A stretch of 17,924 nt of DNA from JBEVNX01 sp040507895 (GCA_040507895.1 JBEVNX010000232.1:1-17924); one strand, 5' to 3'; positions 10,201-16,164 are shown, counted from the stretch's first letter. Numbers and translations: made by a program. Notes: generated by a model from the letters alone, not told the origin.

Positions 10201-10585
10201 CCAGCTGCATACGGCGCACGCCGCGCTCGTCGCCATCGAGGTAGCTGCGGATCGTTGCGAACGCGGGCTCCTCGATCAGCACCGGAAGCAAACGGGCGAC
10301 CCGCCAGAGGAGTGCTTCCGGCTCGAAGGCCGCGGCGGCGGCGAGGACCTCTTCGCCGAGGAGACGGCGGCTCACATCGTTCAGCAGCGTGCGTGGAAAC
10401 GGAAAAGCCGGGTTCGCCCAGACCCCGAGGCGGCGGGCCAACTCCATCGAGAGCCAGCGCTCCATGCCCTTGCCCTGGACGACGATGGTCTCGCACAGAA
10501 AGACATCCGCGAGCGGCTCCGAGACCAGCTCGGCGAGCGCCTCGACCAGTCGCTCCGCGCGGTTGCTGCGATGCACGATGAGCAC
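7235..10585 (-). CDS. recC: RecBCD enzyme subunit RecC
   Basis: The 1116-aa non-catalytic subunit that splits the duplex and, in E. coli, scans for Chi; E. coli RecC is 1122 aa. Family signatures include QGKGMERWLSMELARRLG at 37-54 followed by a NPAFPFP stretch, FGVTTLAPLYLRAFAAL in the first third, and LGMNDGAFPRI at 654-664, the most conserved RecC block. The start is a GTG at 10585 with only a weak Shine-Dalgarno; it gives the usual N-terminus (HRSNRAERLVEAL). It is the first gene of the recC-recB-recD operon, and the ptrA protease gene that sits between recC and recB in enterobacteria is absent. It lies divergent from msrA across about 65 bp. Which Chi-like sequence it recognises cannot be read from the protein. 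Confidence 0.94.
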   Translation of the reverse strand: MLIVHRSNRAERLVEALAELVSEPLADVFLCETIVVQGKGMERWLSMELARRLGVWANPAFPFPRTLLNDVSRRLLGEEVLAAAAAFEPEALLWRVARLLPVLIEEPAFATIRSYLDGDERGVRRMQLALRIAAVFDRYVLYRPDLIRSWERGGRDGDEAWQPILWRECVRAAPGAHLAARVDALIERLSRPGGRVPGLPARLSIFGVTTLAPLYLRAFAALAGRLDVHLFLLTPSREFMGGTVARKRAVLAHASGQLELDLVSSANVDHGHPLVASLGKLGREFQDLLEEVDYDEPDELFLDPAPPGAPATMLEALQSDVLNLVDPLAVAHTPRLLLTEGAGLADSSIRIHSCHSPMREVEVMHDQLLALFDADRTLEPRHVVVLAPSIDEYAPYVDAVFSADRSRPSIPYHVADRASRASERVIDAFFRILEALRGRLSAPEVFDLLAMEPVRARFDIQAHELDTLRSWIDRAGIRWGVDEMHREGEGQLAIRENTWRFGLDRLLLGFAMPGRGRELFGGVLPVDGIEGTQGESLGKLAEFCETLFSFRRLYQRPLPVTELARELGELLERLLEASGDVVDQHRRIRRGIAALSARAEASGFLEPIHVETLVPELAREIDETSAPSGFLSAGVTFCAIVPMRSIPFRVLCLLGMNDGAFPRIARPPGFDLTAREPRRGDRSRRDDDRYAFLETLLSARERLLVSYVGRSVRDNSVIPPSVVVNDVIDALSESFVLDSNPAADAVTRRAELVRRLVVQHPLQPFSPAPFRKDREDRRLFSYSTAAFEGACAERNAATTPPSFVEGPISDDRVEAVAVSLDDLERFLVHPSRWFCQHRLGLFLGLEAGLLADREPLEIDALERWGLGDHLLSELVAGASLEQGRAALRARGLLPPGALGQAVYAEVAPAARRIADRVRQLTAEPRLEPIPVDLDVGGLRLYGVLRDVWACGQVSWRFSRLGRKHELALWLRHLVLQLVAPPGVARRTILLGQPANEHEEVEARFVPVANAAGELERLVLLHRQAAERPSPFFPETSRAFMRDLREARRRGEADAERRCLEKARAAFAADAEHGGEAGDHYVKKLFGEHYRPDRDPGFRLLAEEVLSALLEHREPSE

Positions 10586-10650
10586 GGTCCGCGATTACCG
10601 TAGCACGGGGCTTGCGTCGACCGTTGACGACGCTAGTCTAGGCGGTGGAC
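10586..10650. promoter_or_regulatory. Divergent recC / msrA intergenic region
   Basis: These 65 bp must hold the 5' signals for both recC (minus) and msrA (plus). AGGCGG at 10640-10645 is a good ribosome binding site for the msrA ATG at 10651. A TTGACG hexamer lies at 10624-10629, but the position a matching -10 box would occupy runs into the msrA start, so it is not a credible msrA promoter as spaced. No convincing sigma-70 pair is visible for either gene, and no operator dyad stands out. Confidence 0.4.
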
Positions 10651-11304
10651 ATGAGGGCACTGCGGAGCCATCTCGACTTGCCGACGACCCCGGAGCAAGC
10701 GTTGCCAGGTCGAGCTCATCCGATGAGCGTGCCCGAGCTGCACTTCGTGAACGGCAACCGTATCGTGCCGCCTTTCCCCGAAGGCACGGAAATCGCCGTG
10801 TTCGGCATGGGGTGCTTCTGGGGCGCAGAGCAGAAGCTCTGGCAGGCCGAGGGCGTGCACTCGACCGCCGTCGGTTACGCGGGCGGTATCACCCGCAATC
10901 CGACCTACGAGGAGGTGTGCAGCGGCTTCACCGGGCACGCCGAGGTTGTCCGCGTGGTGTTCGACCCGCGGCGCACCTCGTATTCCGCCATGCTGAAGAT
11001 CTTCTGGGAGAACCACGACCCGACCCAGGGGATGCGGCAGGGAAACGACGTCGGTACGCAATACCGCTCCGCGATCTACTGCACCTCCGCCGCGCAACGC
11101 GAGCTCGCCGAAGGCTCGGCGGCCCGCTACCAGTCGGCGCTCGAGGGCGCGGGTTATGGGCGCGTCACGACGGAGATCCGCGAAGCGCCCGACTTCTACT
11201 ACGCGGAGGAGTCTCACCAGCAGTACCTCGCCAAGAATCCGTGGGGTTACTGTGGTCTCGGCGGTACCGGAGTGGGCTGCCCGATCGGCGTCCTCGGCGC
11301 CTAG
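10651..11304 (+). CDS. msrA: Peptide-methionine (S)-S-oxide reductase MsrA
   Basis: Reduces the S epimer of methionine sulfoxide, free or in proteins, using thioredoxin. It is 217 aa from the ATG at 10651; a GTG at 10645 would add two residues, but the AGGCGG site fits the ATG better. The catalytic motif GCFWG has its active cysteine at residue 55. The C-terminal glycine-rich segment GYCGLGGTGVGC carries Cys201 and Cys210, matching the two resolving cysteines of the three-cysteine E. coli-type enzyme. Other family landmarks are the N-terminal ALPGR...HFVNGN arm, YAGG, NPTYEEVCSG, TGHAEVV, FWENHDPTQG, GNDVGTQYRSAIY and HQQYLAKNPWGYCG. The end is a double TAG. The downstream CULT-domain gene is in another frame and probably begins inside this gene. 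Confidence 0.96.
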   Translation: MRALRSHLDLPTTPEQALPGRAHPMSVPELHFVNGNRIVPPFPEGTEIAVFGMGCFWGAEQKLWQAEGVHSTAVGYAGGITRNPTYEEVCSGFTGHAEVVRVVFDPRRTSYSAMLKIFWENHDPTQGMRQGNDVGTQYRSAIYCTSAAQRELAEGSAARYQSALEGAGYGRVTTEIREAPDFYYAEESHQQYLAKNPWGYCGLGGTGVGCPIGVLGA

Positions 11305-11680
11305 TAGAGCCCCGGCCGAGAAGCCGGGAAGCGCCGATTCGCGCCTCGCGAGACGCCGCAGAATCCTCTGCAGCCGTTGCCGCGAGCGACTGAGCGAGGC
11401 CAGCGCGGTCTTCGCGATGACGCCTGCGGGAAGCGCGCAGACGTTCCTCAATCCTCACGGCTTCATCCACGAGGTCGTGACCGTGCGCTGGGCCGAGAAC
11501 TTGAAGGTCGCCGGACTCTCGACGACGGAGTTCACTTGGTATCCCGGCTATGCCTGGAGAACCGCGTGGTGCGCCTCCTGCGGCGCGCACGTCGGCTGGT
11601 CGTTCGTGGCGACCGGTGAGAGCGAGCCGGCGCGATTCTGGGGCTTGCGCCGGGACGCGATCGTCGAGGAATCCGACTGA
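11252..11680 (+). CDS. CULT-domain protein, cereblon thalidomide-binding-domain homologue
   Basis: A small zinc-binding CULT protein (142 aa from the start used here). CxxC pairs lie at Cys40/Cys43 and Cys107/Cys110. The aromatic cage is Trp96, Trp102 and Trp116, with Phe118 beside the last. The spacing (6 and 14 residues between tryptophans; Asn67 29 residues before the first) equals, as recalled, human cereblon Asn351/Trp380/Trp386/Trp400. The blocks NPHG, HEVVTV, TTEFTWYPGYAW and RFWGLRRDAI also resemble the human domain. Cereblon His378 aligns with Phe94. There is no Lon-like domain, signal peptide or membrane segment, so it is a cytosolic single-domain protein. The start is uncertain: no ATG lies between the msrA stop and the first CxxC, so the GTG at 11252 (GGGG just upstream) is chosen; the ATG at 11156 also fits. 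Family identity is strong from motifs. The physiological ligand in bacteria is unknown; uracil and cyclic imides bind characterised homologues. Confidence 0.88.
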   Translation: MVSAVPEWAARSASSAPSRAPAEKPGSADSRLARRRRILCSRCRERLSEASAVFAMTPAGSAQTFLNPHGFIHEVVTVRWAENLKVAGLSTTEFTWYPGYAWRTAWCASCGAHVGWSFVATGESEPARFWGLRRDAIVEESD

Positions 11681-11702
11681 GCGAGCTCGACGCCTCGTCT
11701 AA

Positions 11703-13124
11703 CTAGTCGAATCGCATCTCGCAAACGTCGGGAGCAGCCCGTAGCGGAGCTGCGGTCGCCTGCTTGGCGTCGTCGATCGTCACGCCGGGCGCGAGCTGGC
11801 GCAGCAGGAAGCCCTCGCCGTCGACGTCGATCCACGCGAGGTCGGTGACCACGGAGCGAACGCAGCCGAGTGCCGTCGCGGGATAGGCGAGCCGCTCGAC
11901 GAGCTTCGAGCGGCCGTTCTTCTCACGGTGATAGCAGAGCGCGATTACGCGGCCGCCACCGGCGGCGAGATCCATGGCGCCGCCGATCCCGCCGCTGCCG
12001 CCCTTTTCGCCGGTGCTCCAGTTCGCCAGGTCACCGTTGGCGGCAATTTGGAACGCGCCGAGGACGACGGTCGACACGCGGCCGTTTCGGGCCATGGCGA
12101 ACGACGTGGTCGAGTCGAAGTACGCAGTCCCCGGCACGGGCGTCACGAGCTGTCCGCTGGCGTTGTAGAGATCGACGTCCTCCTCGCCTTCGGCCGGAAA
12201 CGCGCCGTAGCCGAGGATGCCGTTCTCGGCGTGGAGCACGATGTCGCGGCCGGCGACGAAGTTCGACACCATCGTCGGCAGCCCGATGCCGAGGTTCACG
12301 TACTCGCCCTCGCCGAGCATCGTCGCGACCTTCATCGCCATTAGGTCGGCCGGCAGACCCACCGGCCCGCCCTCACGCAACGGGCGCCCACCGGACTCGG
12401 CGTTGCGTCCGATGATCTGCAGGACGCGGCGCAGCGTGCCGATGTCGACGTGCGTGTTCGTCTTCACCACGCGGTCGACGAAGATGCCCGGCGTCACCAC
12501 GGCTTCAGGGTCGATCGTGCCCAGCGGCACGATCTCCTTCACCTCGGCGATCGTGGTCTTCGCCGCCATGGCGAACGCCGGGGCGAAGTTGCGCATGCCG
12601 CGGCGGTAGGTGAGGTTGCCGGCGGCGTCTCCCTGATACGCCTGGAGCAGCGCGAAGTCGGCCCGGATCGCACGCTCGAAGACGTAGCGGCGCCCGTCGA
12701 ACTCGCGCACCTCTTTGCCCTCGGCGACCGCAGTGCCGACGCCCGTAGGCGTGAAGAACCCGGCAAGCCCCGCACCGCCGGCGCGCACGCGCTCGATCAG
12801 CGTCCCCTGCGCCACCATCTCGATCTCGATCGCGCCGGCCTTCAACTGGTCGCCGATCGGCGTCTTGAACGACGGATTCGTCACGTAGCTGCAGACGAGC
12901 TTACGGATCTGCCGCTTGGCGGCGAGGATGTTGAGCGAGGTCGGCCCACCCGAGGGCGTGTTGCAGATGATCGTCAGGTCCTTGACGCCTCGCTCAGCGA
13001 GCGCGAGCAGGCAATCGGTTGGCCACGCCTGCGGCGGGCCGAAGCTGTGCACGAGGACGGATGCGCCATCGGGGATGTCCCGAACGGCTTCGAGCGCGGT
13101 GGCGCAGAGCTCTTTGCTCGGCAT
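11703..13124 (-). CDS. Fused class I CoA-transferase (3-oxoacid CoA-transferase type)
   Basis: A 473-aa protein joining the alpha and beta halves of a family I CoA-transferase, as in SCOT; it would move CoA between acyl-CoA and a free carboxylic acid through a glutamyl-CoA thioester. The alpha half (about 1-235) has IPDGASVLV, the GGAGLAGFFTPTGVGT loop, and RNFAPAFAMAAKTTIAEV. The beta half (about 255-473) has the catalytic motif ENGILGYG with Glu300, then the VTPVPGTAYFDS and NGDLANW blocks. The usual glycine-rich GGFG..G.P motif near the N-terminus is replaced by HSFGPPQAWP (26-35), so substrate preference may differ from classical SCOT. The frame is open upstream, but the ATG at 13124 gives the normal family N-terminus; its Shine-Dalgarno is weak. 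It lies 71 nt downstream of the hydrolase, and its end faces the CULT gene across 22 bp with no visible terminator. Confidence 0.9.
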   Translation of the reverse strand: MPSKELCATALEAVRDIPDGASVLVHSFGPPQAWPTDCLLALAERGVKDLTIICNTPSGGPTSLNILAAKRQIRKLVCSYVTNPSFKTPIGDQLKAGAIEIEMVAQGTLIERVRAGGAGLAGFFTPTGVGTAVAEGKEVREFDGRRYVFERAIRADFALLQAYQGDAAGNLTYRRGMRNFAPAFAMAAKTTIAEVKEIVPLGTIDPEAVVTPGIFVDRVVKTNTHVDIGTLRRVLQIIGRNAESGGRPLREGGPVGLPADLMAMKVATMLGEGEYVNLGIGLPTMVSNFVAGRDIVLHAENGILGYGAFPAEGEEDVDLYNASGQLVTPVPGTAYFDSTTSFAMARNGRVSTVVLGAFQIAANGDLANWSTGEKGGSGGIGGAMDLAAGGGRVIALCYHREKNGRSKLVERLAYPATALGCVRSVVTDLAWIDVDGEGFLLRQLAPGVTIDDAKQATAAPLRAAPDVCEMRFD

Positions 13125-13195
13125 CCGCGTCGCATGACACGAGAGGCTTCGAGGGTCAACGCGCGGGGTCCGGTGCACCGCGCTAACCGCACCGC

Positions 13196-14053
13196 TCAGT
13201 GCCGCTGCGAAGCGATGTCCTCGAGCACCGGGCGCAGGTAGCGCAAAAACGCAGCCGGATTCTCGCACATCGGGAAATGCCCCACGCCCTTCATCTCTCC
13301 GAACTTTGCACCGGGGATCGCATCGGCGAGCGCCTTGACGTCCGCCGGGCTCGCAGACCAGTCGTATTCCCCGCCGAGGAGATAGACCGCGACCTTCTTC
13401 GTGTCGATGTTTTGCGCTTTGCCGGTCAGGTCGTGCTCGAGAGAATAGTAGTCGAGATCGCCCTTGAAGACCGCCGGAGCACCCTGGCTGTAGATCCAGA
13501 TGGTCTCCTGGCGGGACGGCTCCGGGCTCTGGGGCGCCATTAGCGTGTACATCAGGCTCGGCTTCGAATCGTTGCCTAGACGAGGGTGGTGGAACCACGG
13601 CAGCAGCGTGTCCGTGCCCTTGCTCGACAGCGCGGCCTCGACGCCGATCACGGCGCGGAACTCCTCGGGGTAGTTGAGCGCCAGGTCGCCGGCGAGATGG
13701 CCGCCCATCGAGCAGCCCATGTAGACCGGCCGCTCGAGGCCGAGCTCGCGCGCCATCGTGACGATGAACTTCATGAAGAACGCCTGCTTCAGGCCATACT
13801 GACGCTTCCACCACTCGACCCCGAACGGCGGCAGCGATTTGCCGTGGTGCGGAAGGTCGTGGGCGACGACTCGGAAGTTCGAGGTGATCCATTCGTCCTC
13901 GAGGACGTGCCGCCACTGCCGGCCGTCCGCGCCGGCGGTGTGCTGCAGAATCATCGGGATGCCGCGCCCAGCCTCCTCGAAGTACACGCGGTACTCGGCG
14001 CCGTCGATCGTGACGTAGACGTAGCGTCCGGTGACGTTGGCGAAACGGGCCAT
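13196..14053 (-). CDS. Alpha/beta hydrolase
   Basis: A 285-aa cytosolic serine hydrolase of the alpha/beta fold. The nucleophile elbow is GCSMGG with Ser115. The acid is most likely Asp231 in GGEYDWSA, and the histidine is His259 in GVGHFPMCENP. The oxyanion-strand region LQHTAGADGRQW (36-47) and HDLPHHGKS (65-73) are typical of the fold, and the length fits the single-domain family. The ATG at 14053 has a strong AGGAGG ribosome binding site 5 nt upstream. It is flanked in the same direction by the SCP2-like gene and the CoA-transferase, and a long inverted repeat lies just upstream of its leader. The substrate cannot be read: an ester, lactone or ring-cleavage product of the pathway served by its neighbours is an inference. 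Confidence 0.87.
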   Translation of the reverse strand: MARFANVTGRYVYVTIDGAEYRVYFEEAGRGIPMILQHTAGADGRQWRHVLEDEWITSNFRVVAHDLPHHGKSLPPFGVEWWKRQYGLKQAFFMKFIVTMARELGLERPVYMGCSMGGHLAGDLALNYPEEFRAVIGVEAALSSKGTDTLLPWFHHPRLGNDSKPSLMYTLMAPQSPEPSRQETIWIYSQGAPAVFKGDLDYYSLEHDLTGKAQNIDTKKVAVYLLGGEYDWSASPADVKALADAIPGAKFGEMKGVGHFPMCENPAAFLRYLRPVLEDIASQRH

Positions 14054-14079
14054 CGCGTCCTCCTAGCGTTCAATAACAG

Positions 14080-14155
14080 GGGAGCAGAGTCGGTGAAGGT
14101 CGGCTGGTCCGGACTCGTCGCGGTCCACGGCGCCGACCTCACCGATTCTGCTCCC
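14080..14155. repeat. Large imperfect inverted repeat between SCP2-like and hydrolase genes
   Basis: The arm at 14080-14104 (starts GGGAGCAGA, ends GGTCGGC) pairs with 14132-14155 (starts GCCGACC, ends TCTGCTCCC). There are about 23 paired bases, one mismatch (14089 with 14146) and one bulged A in the first arm, enclosing a 27-nt loop that contains the self-complementary GTCCGGAC at 14107-14114. It sits in the 124-bp gap between two same-strand genes and just upstream of the hydrolase ribosome binding site. No T-run follows on either strand, so a standard intrinsic terminator is not supported. It could be an mRNA processing or stability hairpin, an attenuator, or a palindromic mobile unit. 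Confidence 0.8.
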
Positions 14156-14177
14156 AATCTTGTCGCTGAGATCCAAT

Positions 14178-14567
14178 CTAGCGGATCGGCCGGCGCAACA
14201 GGGCGATCACCCGGCGCAGTGCGGCGTGATAGGCGAAGAACGATTCGACGTCGCCGCCGAGCGTGAAGCCGTGGCGGAAGAGCGCTGAAGCAACGTCCTG
14301 GTAAAACGGCCGCGGCGTGTCGGCGAAGATTTCCTTCCAGCCATCCTTCGACCCGGCGATCTCGAAGTCCCACGCATCGAAGACGGTCGGTTGCAGATTC
14401 ACGTTCATGAGCTCGCCGTCGCGTACGCGGAAGAGGTACGCCTCGTCGGGCCCCATCGTCAGCCGGAACGATCCGTTCCAATAGCGTGCTGCGAGCCGAA
14501 ATTCGGGATCCGCGTTGACCGCTTCGAGGAGAGCGCCTTGATTGGCGGCGGTGATTCGCTGGCTCAT
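14178..14567 (-). CDS. SCP2-like sterol/lipid-carrier domain protein
   Basis: A 129-aa protein with the look of an SCP2 fold. A predicted N-terminal helix (residues 8-28) leads into alternating strands: YWNGSFRLTMG (29-39), EAYLFRVRDGELMNVNL (42-58) and DFEIAGSKDGWKEIF (67-81). A helical end follows, with HGFTLGGDVESFFAYHAAL. The order of strand, dG-turn, gs.dgW..i and GD...f resembles SCP2 carriers that bind hydrophobic acyl or sterol ligands. The ATG at 14567 is preceded by a GGAGGAGG-rich ribosome binding site, which rules out the longer upstream frame that would cross the divergent PrpD gene. No signal peptide or membrane segment is seen. As the first gene before the hydrolase and CoA-transferase, it may bind their hydrophobic substrate. 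The alternative is a family of unknown function with a similar fold. Confidence 0.65.
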   Translation of the reverse strand: MSQRITAANQGALLEAVNADPEFRLAARYWNGSFRLTMGPDEAYLFRVRDGELMNVNLQPTVFDAWDFEIAGSKDGWKEIFADTPRPFYQDVASALFRHGFTLGGDVESFFAYHAALRRVIALLRRPIR

Positions 14568-14663
14568 GACGGACCTCCTCCGATCAGCCGGGTCTCGGTC
14601 GCACTTGCGGGGCGCGTAACAGGGATTTATGGGTCGGTCAATTCGAGAGAGCAGGAGCACGCG
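14568..14663. promoter_or_regulatory. Divergent SCP2-like / PrpD-family intergenic region
   Basis: This 96-bp region separates two divergent genes and is the only place for both promoters. It holds the strong purine ribosome binding site of the SCP2-like gene and AGGAG at 14653-14657 for the PrpD-family gene. A weak candidate promoter for the plus strand is TTGCGG at 14605-14610 with TATGGG at 14628-14633, 17 nt apart. No clear operator palindrome is visible. Confidence 0.35.
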
Positions 14664-16025
14664 ATGAGCGAAGCGGCCGAACGGCAAATCACGCGAGCAC
14701 TCGTCGACGCGGTTTGCAACTTGCGATACGACGACCTGCCGGACGACGCCCGCGAGGCGGCACGGCACTGCGTGCTCGACTTCTTCGGAGTCGCCCTCGC
14801 CGGCGCTCGGGAGCCGCTCGTCGATTTCCTCGTCGACGTGGTAGCCAGGCCCGAGAACGCGTCGGCGGCGAGCTTGATCGGACGGTCCGAGCGCGCCGCC
14901 GCCGTCACCGCCGCCCTTGTGAACGGCGCCGCCGGCCACGCGCTCGACTTCGACGACGCCCACATGGGAATGAGCGGCCATCCGACCGTGCCGGTCCTGC
15001 CTGCCGTGCTGGCGCTCGCGGAGCAAATGCACGCCGACGGCAAGGCGTTATTGACGGCGCTGGTTGCGGGAGTCGAGCTCGAGTGCCGTCTCGCGTTACT
15101 GCTCGGGCCGCGTCACTACGAGGTCGGATTCCATTCGACGGGGACGCTGGGAACCTTCGGGGCGGCGGCGGCCTCGGCGCACCTGCTTGGGCTGGATGAA
15201 CCCGCATGGCTCCACGCCATGGGCCTCGCCGGCACGCAGGCAGCGGGTCTCAAATCGACGTTCGGCTCGATGGGCAAGCCGCTCCACGCCGGGCGCGCGG
15301 CCTCGACGGGGCTTCTCTCCGCGCTGCTGGCCCAGCGCGGCTTCACCGCAGCGCCGAACGTCGTCGAGGTTGCGCAGGGGTTCGCCGCGACGCATGCAGG
15401 GGCGACCGGCGACACCACGTCGCTCGAGCGTGTCGCCGGGCGGTTCCTGATCCGCGATACGCTCTTCAAGTACCACGCCGCCTGCTACCTGACGCATGCG
15501 CCGATCGAGGCCGCACGAACGATCCGCGCGCGCGATCGCGTGAGCGCGGACCGCGTCGAGTCGGTCGAGGTCACCGTTGCCCCAGCGCTGCTCGGCGTGT
15601 GCAACATCCAGGAGCCGGCGACCGGCCTCGAGGGGAAGTTCAGCCTGCGCGCGACGGCGGCGCTGGCGCTCCTCGGGCGCGACACGGCCGAGCTGGCGAC
15701 CTACAGCGACGCGACGATGCGCGACCCGGCGCTCGTCCGGCTGCGGGATCGCGTTCGGATCGTCACCGACCCGGCGCTGGCGACGACGCGCGCGAAGGTC
15801 AGCGTGGCGGCTTCGGCGGGTCGTTTCAGCGCCGACGCGGACACCGGCACCCCTGCGCCCGATCTCTCAGTGCAGCGCGCCCGCCTGCGTGAGAAGTTCG
15901 ATGGGCTCGCCGCGCCCGTCCTCGGGGCGAGTCGCGCAGCGGAGCTCGCCGAGGCTGCGCTGCACGTCGACGAGCTCTCAGCGGTGGCGCGACTCCTCGA
16001 CCTCAGCCGGCGAAGCGGGGGATGA
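14664..16025 (+). CDS. MmgE/PrpD family protein (2-methylcitrate dehydratase-like)
   Basis: A 453-aa member of the MmgE/PrpD family. Characterised members include 2-methylcitrate dehydratase and cis-aconitate decarboxylase/iminodisuccinate-type enzymes, but most genomic copies have no known substrate. Signatures are an N-terminal helical region with CVLDFFGVALAGA (36-48), NGAAGHALDFDDAH (87-100), GHPTVPVLPA (105-114), GFHSTGTLGTFGAAAA, LKSTFGSMGKPLHAGRAA and FKYHAACYLTH. The ATG at 14664 is chosen over the longer open frame from 14391 because AGGAG stands 6 nt upstream and the protein then starts at the usual family position; the longer frame would run through the divergent SCP2-like gene. 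No propionate-cycle genes (prpB, prpC, acnD) are nearby. It is therefore more likely a pathway-specific enzyme linked to the divergent CoA-transferase set than methylcitrate metabolism. Confidence 0.9.
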   Translation: MSEAAERQITRALVDAVCNLRYDDLPDDAREAARHCVLDFFGVALAGAREPLVDFLVDVVARPENASAASLIGRSERAAAVTAALVNGAAGHALDFDDAHMGMSGHPTVPVLPAVLALAEQMHADGKALLTALVAGVELECRLALLLGPRHYEVGFHSTGTLGTFGAAAASAHLLGLDEPAWLHAMGLAGTQAAGLKSTFGSMGKPLHAGRAASTGLLSALLAQRGFTAAPNVVEVAQGFAATHAGATGDTTSLERVAGRFLIRDTLFKYHAACYLTHAPIEAARTIRARDRVSADRVESVEVTVAPALLGVCNIQEPATGLEGKFSLRATAALALLGRDTAELATYSDATMRDPALVRLRDRVRIVTDPALATTRAKVSVAASAGRFSADADTGTPAPDLSVQRARLREKFDGLAAPVLGASRAAELAEAALHVDELSAVARLLDLSRRSGG

Positions 16026-16139
16026 AGCAGGCTCGCGCGACGCGGGCTCGAATCTCGTCGCGCGGAATTCGCTTTGGCGAACGCGAACTCTGTACCTTTG
16101 GACAAGCGCCTGCGCTCGACACGAAGAAGGAAGGGCTTT

Positions 16140-16164
16140 CGCCCGCCGGGCGGGGGGGCCCCCC
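16140..16164. repeat. G/C-run palindrome, possible hairpin
   Basis: CCCGCC followed closely by GGCGGG forms one stem, and GGGGGGG at 16152-16158 directly abuts CCCCCC at 16159-16164, giving a 12-bp perfect palindrome. It is about 115 bp after the PrpD-family stop. No T-run follows, so terminator function is only possible, not shown. A sequencing or assembly error in the homopolymer runs is also possible. Confidence 0.5.

Noticed and set aside
10624..10647. TTGACG as a -35 box for msrA
   Set aside because: The matching -10 position would fall on the msrA start codon, and no TATAAT-like hexamer is present there.
10389..11393. Plus-strand frame of 334 codons across the recC start and msrA
   Set aside because: It overlaps two motif-confirmed genes in other frames and its translation is Arg/Ala-rich without any domain.
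13125..13916. N-terminal extension of the CoA-transferase frame through the hydrolase gene
   Set aside because: The upstream part is the hydrolase read in another frame; the hydrolase has a full catalytic triad and a strong ribosome binding site, and the CoA-transferase family start fits the ATG at 13124.
14080..14155. Intrinsic terminator between the SCP2-like and hydrolase genes
   Set aside because: No T-run follows the stem on either strand and the hydrolase lies immediately downstream in the same direction.
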